A stretch of DNA of 46,932 nucleotides from Vicinamibacterales bacterium (GTDB lineage: Bacteria > Acidobacteriota > Vicinamibacteria > Vicinamibacterales > UBA2999). The notes below the pieces were generated by a model. The model saw nothing but the letters and a program-made list of their open reading frames with translations, made no database searches and was not told the origin of the DNA. Shown one piece after another: positions 32,691 to 41,887 of the stretch; position 1 is the first letter of the stretch, and the number at the start of each line of letters is the position of its first letter. Where the stretch lies: NCBI GenBank assembly GCA_041394705.1, contig JAWKHS010000031.1, positions 1 to 46,932 of the forward strand, given 5' to 3'. The position numbers and the translations under genes were made by a program.

Positions 32691-34394
32691 CTACCCCATC
32701 CACTGCAGGACGGGGGCGGCCGCGTCCTGGAGGGGCTGCGTGACGACGTCCACCAGCGTCGGACCGTCGTGCTCGAGCGCCTGGCGGAGCACGCCGTCCA
32801 GAGTCTCCGGGTCCTCCACCCGCCACGACCGCACGCCGTAGGCGGCGGCGACCTTCGCGTGGTCGGTCACCGAGAAGTCCACCGAGTAGTAACGGGCGCC
32901 GTAGCTGGCCTTCTGGCTGGCCTTGATCCAGCCGTAGGTGGCGTTGGACAGCACGAGCATCAGGAGCGGCGCCTTGCAGCGCGTGACCGTCTCGAGCTCG
33001 CCCACGGCGAAGCCGAAGCTGCCATCGCCCATCACCGACACGCACCGGCGCCCGGGGGCGGCGTGCCACGCGCCCAGGGCGGCCGCCATCGAGTAGCCGA
33101 GGGCGCCGTGCGCGCGGTTGGTCAGGAAGCGGCGGCCGGGCCCGCGCACCTGGTAGTACGCGGACAGATACGGACAGGGCGTCCCGGGGTCGGCGACGAC
33201 GATCGCGTCGTCGGGCAGGACGTGGTTCAACGCGGCGACGACGCGTTCGGGCCGGATCGGACGCGACGTCTCGGCGGCCAGCCGGTCGAAGGCGTCGAAC
33301 TTGGCCTGCCGGGCCGCGGCGGCCACGGCTGCGGCGCCCAGCCGTCCGGGCGCGGCCGGGCCGAGCGCGGCCCCGACGCGATCGGCCAGGGCCTCGAGCG
33401 CCAGGCGGGCGTCGCCGACCAGGGCGTGCGCCGTTTGGTAGTTCGCGCCGATGGCCGCGGGATCGACGTCCACGTGCACGACGGGCACGTCGCGGGAGGG
33501 AATGGTCCAGCGCTCGGTCGTCGTGGACCCCGCGCGGCAGCCAACGAAGATCACGAGGTCGGCCTGCTGGACCACGGCGCGCGTGGACACGACGCCGCCG
33601 TTCAGGCCCACGACGCCCACGCTCAGCGGATGCGTGTCGGCGAGGCTGCCCTTGCCCGTCACCGTGGTGCAGACGGGCGCGTCCACGAGCGCGGCGAGGC
33701 GCGCCAGGGCGGCCTCGGCGCCCGAGGTCACCACGCCGCCGCCGCAGACGATCACCGGGCGGCGGGCGGCCAGGATGGCCTCAGCGGCGCGGTCCAGCGC
33801 CTCCGGCGCGGGCGCCGACCGCCACGCCGGGCAGACGGCGTGATCGGCCTGGACCCAGAGGTCGGTCGCAGGGACGGGCTGCTTGAGGACGTCGTACGGC
33901 AGGCCCAGGTGCACCGCGCCTGGCCGGCCGGTCGTCATCTGCCGGAAGGCGGTGCGAATGGCGTGGGGCACCTGATCCGCCCGGTCGCAGACGGTGTTCC
34001 ACTTCGTGAGCGGCCGATACAGCGATTCCTGATCCAGCTCGGTGAGCGGATACCGCCCGCGCGACGCCACCGGCACGTCGGACGTGATTCCGAGCACGGG
34101 CGCGCTCGACTCGTTGGCCTCCACGAGCCCCGGCAGCAGGTACGTCGCGCCGCCGCCGCTCGGCCCCTCGCAGATGCCGGGACGCCCGCCGACCCTGGCA
34201 TAGCCGTCGGCCATGTACGCGGCGCTGCGCTCGTCGCGGGCGAGCACGTGGGTGATGCCGTGCGGCTGGGTCGCGAGCGCATCGTAGAACGGCAGGCTGG
34301 TGTCGCCGCAGAGCCCGAAGATGTGACGCACGCCGTAGAGGTCGAACATGCGGACGAGGGCTTCGGCGCCGGTGAGCGTGGCGGGCGATGTCAT
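32691..34394 (-). CDS. ThDP-dependent enzyme, acetolactate synthase large-subunit family
   Basis: 567 residues. Three-domain ThDP fold: the N-terminal Pyr domain carries the catalytic Glu53 in LARDERSAAYMADGYARVGG, the middle domain VIVCGGGVVTSGAEAALARLAAL, and the PP domain the cofactor motif SVMGDGSFGFAVGELETVTRCKAPLLMLVLSNATYGW. Real acetolactate synthases usually pair with ilvN, absent here; glyoxylate carboligase, sulfoacetaldehyde acetyltransferase or other decarboxylases are alternatives. A TACACT -10 lies 10 nt before the ATG. It is convergent with mutS2 and divergent from the aldo/keto reductase gene. Confidence 0.88.
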   Translation of the reverse strand: MTSPATLTGAEALVRMFDLYGVRHIFGLCGDTSLPFYDALATQPHGITHVLARDERSAAYMADGYARVGGRPGICEGPSGGGATYLLPGLVEANESSAPVLGITSDVPVASRGRYPLTELDQESLYRPLTKWNTVCDRADQVPHAIRTAFRQMTTGRPGAVHLGLPYDVLKQPVPATDLWVQADHAVCPAWRSAPAPEALDRAAEAILAARRPVIVCGGGVVTSGAEAALARLAALVDAPVCTTVTGKGSLADTHPLSVGVVGLNGGVVSTRAVVQQADLVIFVGCRAGSTTTERWTIPSRDVPVVHVDVDPAAIGANYQTAHALVGDARLALEALADRVGAALGPAAPGRLGAAAVAAAARQAKFDAFDRLAAETSRPIRPERVVAALNHVLPDDAIVVADPGTPCPYLSAYYQVRGPGRRFLTNRAHGALGYSMAAALGAWHAAPGRRCVSVMGDGSFGFAVGELETVTRCKAPLLMLVLSNATYGWIKASQKASYGARYYSVDFSVTDHAKVAAAYGVRSWRVEDPETLDGVLRQALEHDGPTLVDVVTQPLQDAAAPVLQWMG

Positions 34395-34404
34395 GGCGAC
34401 CGCG

Positions 34405-34410
34405 AGTGTA
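34405..34410 (-). promoter_or_regulatory. -10 element (TACACT) for the ThDP enzyme gene
   Basis: TACACT on the minus strand, 10 nt before the ATG at 34394. It implies a leader of only a few bases. Confidence 0.4.
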
Positions 34411-34513
34411 CGTCGTCAGGCGCCGCGCCCGATCGCTCGAGTGGCGCCAGTGGCGGACGGCCTCGGCACGTCGCACCGAGCCGCGGGATCCCCCAGGCCG
34501 TGGCGGCGCCCCC

Positions 34514-34519
34514 TATAAT
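34514..34519 (+). promoter_or_regulatory. Consensus -10 (TATAAT) for a leaderless aldo/keto reductase mRNA
   Basis: A perfect TATAAT ends 7 nt before the A of ATG 34526. With the usual start distance, transcription begins at the start codon. No -35 or Shine-Dalgarno is recognisable. Confidence 0.55.
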
Positions 34520-34525
34520 CCGCGA

Positions 34526-35611
34526 ATGCCACTCGATCACTACGTGACGCTGGGCCGCTCGGGCCTGCGCGTGAGCCCGATGTGCCTGGGCACCATGACC
34601 TTCGGCGAGGATTGGGGCTGGGGCTCGTCGGTCGAAGAGTCCGAGGCGATCCTGGCCCGGTACCTCGATCGCGGGGGCAACTTCCTCGACACGGCCAACG
34701 CCTACACGCGCGGCCACTCCGAGGTCATCATCGGCGACTACCTGGCGCGCACGCCTGGACGCCGCGACCGGGTGGTCGTCGCGACGAAGTTCCTGTCGAA
34801 CCTCTACCCGGGCGATCCCAACGGCGGCGGAGCCGGCCGCAAGTCACTGCAGGCGGCGTGCGAGCAGTCGCTCCGCCGTCTGAAGACCGACTACATCGAC
34901 CTGTACTGGATGCACTGCTGGGACCGCCACACGCCGATCGACGAGACCATGCGCGCCCTCGACGACCTGGTGCGCGCGGGGAAGGTGCGCTACATCGGGT
35001 TCTCGGACACGCCGGCCTGGAAAGTGGCGCAGGCGCAGACCCAGGCGGCCTTCCGCGGCTGGACCCCGCTCGTCGCCCTGCAGATCGAGTACTCCCTCGT
35101 CGAGCGCACCGTCGAGGCCGAGCTGATGCCGATGGCGCAGGAGCTGGGCCTCGGCGTGACGCCGTGGTCGCCGCTCAGGGGCGGCGTCCTCTCGGGCAAG
35201 TACACGCGGGCGAATGCCGGCCAGGTCACGGCCGACCGCGGCGCGCGCGTGACCGACTACCTGACCGAGCGCACCTACGGCATCCTGGACGTCCTGGAGA
35301 CGGTCGCGGCCGAGGTGAACGCCAGCGTGGCGTCGGTGGCCCTGGCGTGGCTGCAGGCGCGGCCCGGGGTGTCGTCCACCATCGTCGGCGCCCGGCGGAT
35401 GGCGCAGCTCGACCAGAATCTCGACGGCCTCGACGTCGTGCTGTCCGACGCCCAGGTCGCGGCCCTCGACGCGGTGTCTGAGCCGGCGCTGCCCTTCCCT
35501 GCCGGCATGCTGCGCTTCATCGGCATGTTCTCGCAGGGAGGCATGACGGTGAACGGCGTCACGGCCCCACCGTGGCCGATGGCGCCGGCGACCGACGACG
35601 ATCGCTACTGA
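34526..35611 (+). CDS. Aldo/keto reductase
   Basis: 361 residues, MPLDHYVTLGRSGLRVSPMCLGTMTFG. NAD(P)H-dependent (beta/alpha)8 reductase. The catalytic tetrad is seen in FLDTANAYTRGHSE (Asp, Tyr), VVVATKFLS (Lys) and DYIDLYWMHCWD (His). WSPLRGGVLSGKYT and STIVGARRMAQLDQNLDGLDV are family-typical. It is close to YajO/YhdN-type enzymes; the substrate is unknown. The upstream open frame to 34388 lies before the TATAAT box and is rejected. It is 15 nt from the HDAC-family gene, so probably co-transcribed. Confidence 0.94.
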   Translation: MPLDHYVTLGRSGLRVSPMCLGTMTFGEDWGWGSSVEESEAILARYLDRGGNFLDTANAYTRGHSEVIIGDYLARTPGRRDRVVVATKFLSNLYPGDPNGGGAGRKSLQAACEQSLRRLKTDYIDLYWMHCWDRHTPIDETMRALDDLVRAGKVRYIGFSDTPAWKVAQAQTQAAFRGWTPLVALQIEYSLVERTVEAELMPMAQELGLGVTPWSPLRGGVLSGKYTRANAGQVTADRGARVTDYLTERTYGILDVLETVAAEVNASVASVALAWLQARPGVSSTIVGARRMAQLDQNLDGLDVVLSDAQVAALDAVSEPALPFPAGMLRFIGMFSQGGMTVNGVTAPPWPMAPATDDDRY

Positions 35612-35626
35612 CGCCCGGGACGTTCC

Positions 35627-36658
35627 ATGCGCACGATCTACTCCGAACGCCATCGCCGGCACCACGGCAACGCCGAGCTCATCGACGGCGAGCTGAAACC
35701 CTGCTTCGAGATGCCACGGCGGGCGGAGCTCGTCCTGGCCCGTGTGCGCGAGACCGGCCTGGGCGAGGTGAGCGAGCCCGAGGCCTTCGGCACCGCGCCG
35801 CTGAGCCGCGTCCACACGCCGGCCTTCGTGGACTTCCTGGCCCGGGCGTGGCAGGACTGGACGGCGCTGGGCCGCACCAACGACGCGCTGCCCCTCGTCT
35901 GGCCCGTGTCCAGCATGCGGCACGACCGGGTGCCCGTCCATATCGACGGCCGGCTGGGCTTCTACTCGTCCGACGCCGGGGTGCCGATCACGGCCGGCAC
36001 CTGGGACGCCATCACGTCCAGCGCCGACGTCGCGCTCACGGGGGCCCGTCTCGTGGCGGACGGCGCCCCGAGCGCATTCGCCCTGTGCCGGCCGCCGGGC
36101 CATCACGCCAGCGCGGCGGCGATGGGCGGCTACTGCTACCTGAACAACGCGGCCATCGCGGCGCAGTTCCTGCTCGACCGCGGCGCCGGACGGGTGGCCA
36201 TCCTCGACGTGGACTACCACCACGGCAACGGCACGCAACAGATCTTCTACGACCGGTCCGACGTGCTCTTCGTCTCGCTCCACGCCGACCCGATGGTCGA
36301 GTATCCGTACTTCCTCGGACACGCCGACGAGCACGGCACGGGCGAGGGCGAGCGCTTCACCCGGAACTACCCGCTCCCCCTGGGGACCGCGTGGGACGCC
36401 TACGGCGCGGCCCTCGGCGACGCCCGACGCGCGATCCAGACCTACGGACCCGACGCGATCGTCGTGTCGCTCGGCGTGGACACGTACGAGCACGACCCCA
36501 TCTCGCAGTTCCGGCTGACGCGGGACGACTTTCCGCGGCTGGGCGAGGCGATCGGCGCGATGGGCCGGCCGACGCTCTTCGTGATGGAAGGCGGCTACGC
36601 GGTGGAGGACATCGGCGTGAACGCCGTCAACGTGCTGGCCGGCTTCGAACAGCGCTGA
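35627..36658 (+). CDS. Histone deacetylase-family zinc hydrolase (acetylpolyamine amidohydrolase-like)
   Basis: 343 residues, the arginase/deacetylase fold. Active-site segments are FALCRPPGHHASA (His pair), VAILDVDYHHGNGTQQIFY (Asp/His zinc ligands), VSLHADPMVEYPYF and VVSLGVDTYEHDP (Asp). MEGGYAVEDIGVNAVNVLAGF closes the site. The layout and length match bacterial acetylpolyamine amidohydrolases, which remove acetyl groups from acetylputrescine-like amines. Protein lysine deacetylation cannot be excluded. It follows the aldo/keto reductase gene by 15 nt and converges on the TonB receptor gene. Confidence 0.94.
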   Translation: MRTIYSERHRRHHGNAELIDGELKPCFEMPRRAELVLARVRETGLGEVSEPEAFGTAPLSRVHTPAFVDFLARAWQDWTALGRTNDALPLVWPVSSMRHDRVPVHIDGRLGFYSSDAGVPITAGTWDAITSSADVALTGARLVADGAPSAFALCRPPGHHASAAAMGGYCYLNNAAIAAQFLLDRGAGRVAILDVDYHHGNGTQQIFYDRSDVLFVSLHADPMVEYPYFLGHADEHGTGEGERFTRNYPLPLGTAWDAYGAALGDARRAIQTYGPDAIVVSLGVDTYEHDPISQFRLTRDDFPRLGEAIGAMGRPTLFVMEGGYAVEDIGVNAVNVLAGFEQR

Positions 36659-36674
36659 CCGACACCGGGGATGG

Positions 36675-36705
36675 CCGCGCGGGGGAAGGCGCCCCTCCCC
36701 CGCGG
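36675..36705. terminator. Hairpin between HDAC-family and TonB receptor genes
   Basis: GGGGGA (36681-36686) pairs with TCCCCC (36696-36701), extended by CCGC/GCGG (36675-36678 with 36702-36705) past a 2-nt bulge. It sits between two convergent stops and could work in both directions. No T-run. Confidence 0.55.
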
Positions 36706-36733
36706 CGGTCCCTTCCGGCCGCAGCCCGCGAAT

Positions 36734-39721
36734 CTAGAACAGGTACCGCACCTGGAGCTGCACCATCCGAGGCGGGTCGATGTTGGCGAGCGACGGCAGC
36801 GCGTTGGACGCCGTGCCCACGGCCACGACCTGTCCGAAGGTGGCGTTGGGCACGTCGGTGTTGCCGTAGACCTGGACCGCGCGGCCCAGGATGTTGCCGT
36901 GGTTCAGGAGGTTGAACCCCTCGGCGCGGAAGAGCAGCGTCTGCGTGCGCAGCCGGAAGCGCTTCTCCAGGAACACCGACACGTCCTGCGTGCCCGTGCC
37001 GCGATAGGACGACTTGGCAACGACCGTGCCGTCAACGACGGGACGGTCGTTGTTGGCGCCGTCGCCGTTGTTGTCCACGCCGGTGGTGGACGTGAACGGA
37101 CGCGCCGAGGCGAGCTGGGTGACCGTGCCGGCCGTGACGTCGTAGGGCAGGTGGTAGGACAGCGTGATGACGGCGCGGTGGCGCTGGTCGACCACGCTCG
37201 GCCCGCGCTCCTCCTCGCCGAGGCGGGCGATGTTCGAGTCGTTCGGGTTGACGCCGTTGCCGTCGGGCTCGGTCGTATTCGTCGCCTTGGACAGCGTGTA
37301 GCTGAGCGCCGCGACGAGCTTCGAGTTGCCCCGGTACGTCACGAGCGTCTGGAGACCGTCGTAGTCGGCGGTGCCCAGGTTCATCAGCACGTTGACGTTG
37401 CGCACGCCGCCGTTCACGGGGACGATGGGCCGCGTCGCGTTGGCGGCGGCCGCGCTCCGCGTCTGCCCAGCGGCCGTGCGGTCGAAGGGCGCGGGCGCGT
37501 TCAGGTCCACCGAGCGATCGAGGTTCGTCCAGTGCTGGCGGACGTAGTCGGCGCCCACGAACAGGCCGCGCACCACCTCCCGCTCGACGCCGAGCGACAG
37601 CACCTGGCTCCGGGGGTTCACGAACTCGTCCGGGTAGTTGGGCAGGAGGCTGAAGTCCAGCCCGTAGCTGGCGAACTGCGTCTCGTAGAAGGCGCGCTGA
37701 CCCGCGCGGATCGTGACGTTGCGCGCCGGGCGCTGCGACGCCGGCAGCGTGCGCGGGTCGAACGCGAGCGGGAGGCACGCCCCGGTCAGGCATGACGGGA
37801 ACCCGAACTGGCCCGGCGTCGCGGTGTAGGTCGTGATCCCGTCGAGCCCGCCGGTCAGCGCGCTCGCCAGGGCGTTGGCGCGGACCTGCGTGTAGTACAT
37901 GCCGTAGCCGCCGCGCACGGCCAGGCGCGGGTCGCCGCCGGGGTGCCAGCCGAAGCCCACGCGCGGCACGACGTTCGTCGTCGCGTCCGTGAGCGTCTGA
38001 CGGTCGTAGCGGACGCCCAGGTCGAGCGTCAGGTCGTCGTGGACGCGGAACCGATCCTGGACGAACCCGACCGACAGCCACTGGGAGAGCTCGTAGCTCG
38101 ACACGCCGTAGTTGATGGGCTGCGTGTACTGCTGCACGTCCGCGAGCGTGAGCTGATCGAACGGGGCGGTCGTGGACGTGATGAACGTGAAGGTGCCGAG
38201 GATCGCCTGGCCGGGCTCGCTGCCGGTCCCGCCGGACGTGTGCCGGGCCACGCTGCCGCCGAAGCGGACGGTGTGCGCCCCGCGCGTCCACGTGAGGGTA
38301 TCCGACACCTGGAACTGCTCGCCGTGGATGTTCGACGACCGTGACTCGCCGATCGTGAACGGCGCGGCGCCGGCCCGCGTGTAGGTGGTCGAGAGCTCCT
38401 GCGGCTCCCAGAGCGTCACAGGGTCGCCGTGCAGGTAGGCGACGCGCACCTCGTTGAGGAGTGAGGGCCGGACCACGGCGGTGTGGTTCGTCTGCGCCGT
38501 CCACGCGCCGCGCGTGTAGCGGCGCGCGACGGTGGGCGCGTTGTTCCCGACGACGGCGTCGTTCGGGTTCGTGTCGTAGAAGTGGTCGTAGTTGAAGCGG
38601 ACCATCAGCGTCTGGGCCGCCGTCAGCTTGTGGTCGAGCCGGGCGTTCAGGAGCTTCTGGCGGTAGTGGCCCACGTAGGAGAGGCTGCCGTCGGCGGGCA
38701 GGACGAAGGCCGGAAGCGTGCTCGACAGCCGCGTGGTGCGGTCCTGGCGGGTGTAGTCGCCGGTGACGAAGAAGAACGTCCGGTCCGCCACCAGGCGCCC
38801 GCCGATCGACGCCGAGCCCTGGCTGAGCGCGTCGGGCAGATCGGTCGGGTTGATCGCCTGGAGCGTGGACGGCGTCGCGCAGCTCGACACCGATGGCGGA
38901 CAGAAGCCGCTCGTCGAGAAGGTCTTCGACTGCCAGTCCCCGGGACGCTCCAGGAACAGGGCCTCGCCGTGCAGCTGGTTCGTGCCCGTCTTCGTCACGA
39001 TGTTGAGCGCCGGCCCTGACGTCCAGCCGTACTCGGACGAGAAGGCGCTCGAGAGCACCGACATCTCCTGGACGGCGCCGACCGGCACCGTGGCCTGCAT
39101 CGTCTGCCGGCCCCAGCCCTCGTCGTTGCTGGCGCCGTCGAGCATGAAGGTGGTCGTCCGGCGGCTGCCCGACGCCGTGATGAAGTAGGTGGCGTTCACG
39201 AACAGGTCGCCCGTGCCCTTGCCCTGCCGGAAGGCCGAGTTGAAGAGCGGCACCGTGGTGATCTTACGGCCCAGGATCGGGGTGGCGTCGATGGTGGGGC
39301 TGTCGAGCCGTCGTCCGATCTGGGCGTCGGCGCGCACGCCGAGGGCCGTGCCGTAGACCACGACCTCCGACGTCGCGCCCGCCGCCAGGAGTTTCACCCG
39401 CAGCGTGGCGGTCTCACCGCTCCTGAGCTCGATGCCCTGGCGTTCCTCGGTCGCGAAGCCCGCCTTGGAGACCGTGACGGAGTAGGTGCCCGTCAGGGAC
39501 AACGCCGGCACGACCACGCTGCCGTCGGCGCCCGAGACGGCCGCGCGGGACTGGCCGGTCCCGGTGTTGACGACGACGACCTCGGCCGCGGGCACGACCG
39601 CGTCCTGCTGGTCGACGACGAGCACCTGAATCGTCGCGTTGTTGGGGGACTGCGCGGACGTGGTGGCCGCCAGGCCGGCCACCAGCATCCACGCCGTCAG
39701 GAGACGGGCGGTCTTCGCCAT
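36734..39721 (-). CDS. TonB-dependent receptor, Oar-like (carboxypeptidase-regulatory domain + plug + barrel)
   Basis: 995 residues. Signal peptide MAKTARLLTAWMLVAGLAATTSAQ. Residues 28-110 form a carboxypeptidase-regulatory-like domain (ATIQVLVVDQQDAVVPAAEVVVVNTGTGQSR). A plug follows (about 120-260, with FMLDGASND and ALNIVTKTGTNQLHG), then an outer-membrane beta barrel ending in QVRYLF, with the terminal Phe used by the BAM machinery. Acidobacteria carry many such receptors; ligands are mostly unknown. The ATG at 39721 follows GGAGG by 6 nt; a GTG just before it is less suited. It may be last in the ABC-lectin-receptor unit, 52 nt behind the lectin-fold gene. Confidence 0.95.
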   Translation of the reverse strand: MAKTARLLTAWMLVAGLAATTSAQSPNNATIQVLVVDQQDAVVPAAEVVVVNTGTGQSRAAVSGADGSVVVPALSLTGTYSVTVSKAGFATEERQGIELRSGETATLRVKLLAAGATSEVVVYGTALGVRADAQIGRRLDSPTIDATPILGRKITTVPLFNSAFRQGKGTGDLFVNATYFITASGSRRTTTFMLDGASNDEGWGRQTMQATVPVGAVQEMSVLSSAFSSEYGWTSGPALNIVTKTGTNQLHGEALFLERPGDWQSKTFSTSGFCPPSVSSCATPSTLQAINPTDLPDALSQGSASIGGRLVADRTFFFVTGDYTRQDRTTRLSSTLPAFVLPADGSLSYVGHYRQKLLNARLDHKLTAAQTLMVRFNYDHFYDTNPNDAVVGNNAPTVARRYTRGAWTAQTNHTAVVRPSLLNEVRVAYLHGDPVTLWEPQELSTTYTRAGAAPFTIGESRSSNIHGEQFQVSDTLTWTRGAHTVRFGGSVARHTSGGTGSEPGQAILGTFTFITSTTAPFDQLTLADVQQYTQPINYGVSSYELSQWLSVGFVQDRFRVHDDLTLDLGVRYDRQTLTDATTNVVPRVGFGWHPGGDPRLAVRGGYGMYYTQVRANALASALTGGLDGITTYTATPGQFGFPSCLTGACLPLAFDPRTLPASQRPARNVTIRAGQRAFYETQFASYGLDFSLLPNYPDEFVNPRSQVLSLGVEREVVRGLFVGADYVRQHWTNLDRSVDLNAPAPFDRTAAGQTRSAAAANATRPIVPVNGGVRNVNVLMNLGTADYDGLQTLVTYRGNSKLVAALSYTLSKATNTTEPDGNGVNPNDSNIARLGEEERGPSVVDQRHRAVITLSYHLPYDVTAGTVTQLASARPFTSTTGVDNNGDGANNDRPVVDGTVVAKSSYRGTGTQDVSVFLEKRFRLRTQTLLFRAEGFNLLNHGNILGRAVQVYGNTDVPNATFGQVVAVGTASNALPSLANIDPPRMVQLQVRYLF

Positions 39722-39773
39722 CACATACCTCCGCGCACGATCAACGAGTGCAAGTGCGAGTCACGCGCGGCGG

Positions 39774-40565
39774 CTACTTCGGCGTGACGACGTAGTCCTT
39801 GAAGTAGCTGGACGAGTCGGACTTCGACCAGAGCCCGACCCGGCCCGACACGGGCGGCCGGAGCACGGGGTTGTTCTCGGGGAAGAGATCCGGGTTCGGC
39901 GGGGCGCCGTTACGGCCGGGGCCGGGGGCGGTGCCGAGGGTGTAGTCGATTGCCGGGGCGCCATCGACCCACACCTTGATCGACGCGCCGTCCACCTCGA
40001 GCTTGAGCTCGTGGTAGGTGTTCCTGTCGAGCATGAACTTGGTCTCGCGGGCGCTGAAGCGGACGTTGCGGCGCAGGCCGTTGTGGAACTCCCAGAGACC
40101 GACGTTGTTCTCGGTGTCGTTGTAGCGCACGGCCAGCCAGTCGCCGTTGGGCTTGACGTTGAAGAGGATGCCGGAGCAGCGATCGGCGTCACCGCCCACC
40201 GTCTTGAACTTCACGCTGATGGTGCCGTTGGAGAACGACGGCACGCTCTTCAGGACGGCCACGGGGAAGAACGCGAACTGCTTCGCGTTGTCCATGAGCT
40301 CCTCGTTCGAGGTGCCGTAGAGCCGGCGGGCGCTCTGCATGAGGAGCTTGGTCGGGTTGTCCTTGGCGGCCACCCAGGGCCGCCCGTCCACCATCACGGC
40401 CTTCTCGCCGCCGTCGTCGACGATGCGCCATGTTCCGACCATCGGCTCGAAGGCCGCGGGCGGCCCTCCGACCTTCTCCTTCGAGAGGTCGACCTTCTGC
40501 TCGGCCGCCACGAGCGGAACGGCGGCGGCCAGCGCGATGACGAGCGCACGAATCGGACTTCTCAT
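39774..40565 (-). CDS. Secreted lectin-fold protein (3-keto-disaccharide hydrolase/LamG-like)
   Basis: 263 residues. Signal peptide MRSPIRALVIALAAAVPLVAA. The rest looks like a concanavalin-type beta-sandwich: FEPMVGTWRIVDDGGEKAVMVDGRPW, GTISVKFKTVGGDADRCSGILFNVK, WLAVRYNDTENNVGLWEF and LKLEVDGASIKVWVDGAPAIDY. This is typical of DUF1080 (3-keto-disaccharide hydrolase) and related sugar-binding proteins; no catalytic residue is claimed. Its ATG follows AGGAGG and overlaps the permease stop (ATGA), so it is co-translated with an ABC transporter. Confidence 0.78.
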   Translation of the reverse strand: MRSPIRALVIALAAAVPLVAAEQKVDLSKEKVGGPPAAFEPMVGTWRIVDDGGEKAVMVDGRPWVAAKDNPTKLLMQSARRLYGTSNEELMDNAKQFAFFPVAVLKSVPSFSNGTISVKFKTVGGDADRCSGILFNVKPNGDWLAVRYNDTENNVGLWEFHNGLRRNVRFSARETKFMLDRNTYHELKLEVDGASIKVWVDGAPAIDYTLGTAPGPGRNGAPPNPDLFPENNPVLRPPVSGRVGLWSKSDSSSYFKDYVVTPK

Positions 40566-41887
40566 GTCTGCCTCCTGTGAACGAACGTGCCGGTGACGGC
40601 GACCAGCAGGGGCCAGAGGCCGTAGTAGACGGCGCGGGCGCCGCGCGGCTCGGCGGCCAGAGGGTGCCCGCGGAAGACCTCGTCTTCGGCTTCGGGCGGA
40701 AACACGAAGCCGGCCAGCTCGAAGATCTCGTCGCGCGCGCTCTCGGGCGTGGTCGCCCGCGTCATGCGGCGCTGGAAGAGCATCTCGTACCAGATCTCGC
40801 CGTAGTGGTCGCTCGCCTGCTCGAGGAGGCCCGAGGTGGTGGACGACACGTAGTCGACCCGCAGGTCCGCGACGACGCGGCGGAGACGGGACAGCACGCG
40901 GCGCTCGAAGTCGAGCCGCCGCGGGTCCTCGGGCGCCAGGTGCACCTCGATCCGCAGCGGCTGCCGGATCGTCCGGAGCAGCGCCTCCTCGGCGGAGGGA
41001 AACGAGTTCATCCGGTTCTCGGACACGTCCCAGGCCGGCCGCAGGAAGGCGGCGCCCGTGAGCGCGGCTGCGGTGAGGCCGGCGGCGGCCAGCGACGCGT
41101 AGGCCTTCCGCCTGGGCGCCACCCCGAGGCGGCTCCAGATGCCCGACAGCGCCAGGCCGAAGAGGGTCAGCGCGATGGCCGCCGCCACGACGTCGGCGCG
41201 CACCAGGCCGTGCTGGAACTCGCCCACCATGGCGGTCGGCGTGTAGTCGGCGGCCTTCTCCCAGAGTCCGCCCTGGACCGCGGCGACGAAGTTGAGGATC
41301 CAGGTGCCCACCGTCACGCTGAGCGTGACGATCGCGGCCGTGGCGGGGTGCTCGGTGAACGCGGCGGCCGCGCACGCGAGTCCCACCGTGATGCCGGCGT
41401 TGAAGAAGTGGCCGGCCAGCACGGAGAGCACGCTGGGCACGTGGACGAAGCCGCCCTGCAGGGCCCAGAGGAGGACGGCCGCGAGGGCCGGCACCATCGC
41501 GATCGTCCAGCCCGCCAGCAGCACGACGGCCTTGGCCGCCATGCGCAGCGCGATCGGCAGGGGGTGCTGCAGCTCGATCTTGAGCGCGCCGCTCTGCCGG
41601 TCGCCGGCGACGACGCGGATGGCCACGAACGGCAGCAGGAACACGGCCGCCAGCTCGACGGCGCTGAAAGTGGGCGCCCAGATGCCGACGAGGGGCGAGA
41701 AGATCTCGCCGACGCCGTCGTTGGCGCCGTACGCGCTGAGCTCGGCGTAGGTGGCCGTGGCGCTGATGAACGACCAGCCCACGAGCGGCCCCATCAGGAC
41801 GAGCAGCACCCACCAGGCGCGCGACGCCGCCAGCTCGCGCCACTCCTTCGCGAGCAGCCACCGGAAGGCCGTGCTACGTGAGGGCAA
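40562..41887 (-). CDS. ABC-2-type permease with C-terminal GldG/ABC_transp_aux-like region
   Basis: 441 residues from a TTG start (41887); no ATG or GTG is in frame before the first helix. About six hydrophobic helices, including AWWVLLVLMGPLVGW, AVELAAVFLLPFVAIRVVAG, AVVLLAGWTIAMVPALAAVLLW and AAIVTLSVTVGTWILNFVA, are those of ABC-2 transporters. After ENRMNSFPSAEEALLRTIRQ comes a soluble part (LRIEVHLAPEDPRRLDFERRVLSRLRRVVADLRVDYV) resembling the auxiliary domain of gliding-type GldG proteins, then a last helix. It overlaps the ATPase gene by 14 nt. The exported cargo is unknown. Confidence 0.85.
   Translation of the reverse strand: MPSRSTAFRWLLAKEWRELAASRAWWVLLVLMGPLVGWSFISATATYAELSAYGANDGVGEIFSPLVGIWAPTFSAVELAAVFLLPFVAIRVVAGDRQSGALKIELQHPLPIALRMAAKAVVLLAGWTIAMVPALAAVLLWALQGGFVHVPSVLSVLAGHFFNAGITVGLACAAAAFTEHPATAAIVTLSVTVGTWILNFVAAVQGGLWEKAADYTPTAMVGEFQHGLVRADVVAAAIALTLFGLALSGIWSRLGVAPRRKAYASLAAAGLTAAALTGAAFLRPAWDVSENRMNSFPSAEEALLRTIRQPLRIEVHLAPEDPRRLDFERRVLSRLRRVVADLRVDYVSSTTSGLLEQASDHYGEIWYEMLFQRRMTRATTPESARDEIFELAGFVFPPEAEDEVFRGHPLAAEPRGARAVYYGLWPLLVAVTGTFVHRRQT

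Noticed and set aside
30123..34547. Very long open frames antisense to or out of frame with mutS2 and the ThDP gene (up to 1474 codons)
   Set aside because: These are artefacts of high-GC coding DNA: Arg/Ala/Gly/Pro-rich, no domain, and they cover securely identified genes on the correct strand.
41287..41330. Short repeat-like GACGATCG/GAGCGTGA strings considered as operator sites inside the permease gene
   Set aside because: They lie within conserved coding sequence and have no symmetry beyond chance.
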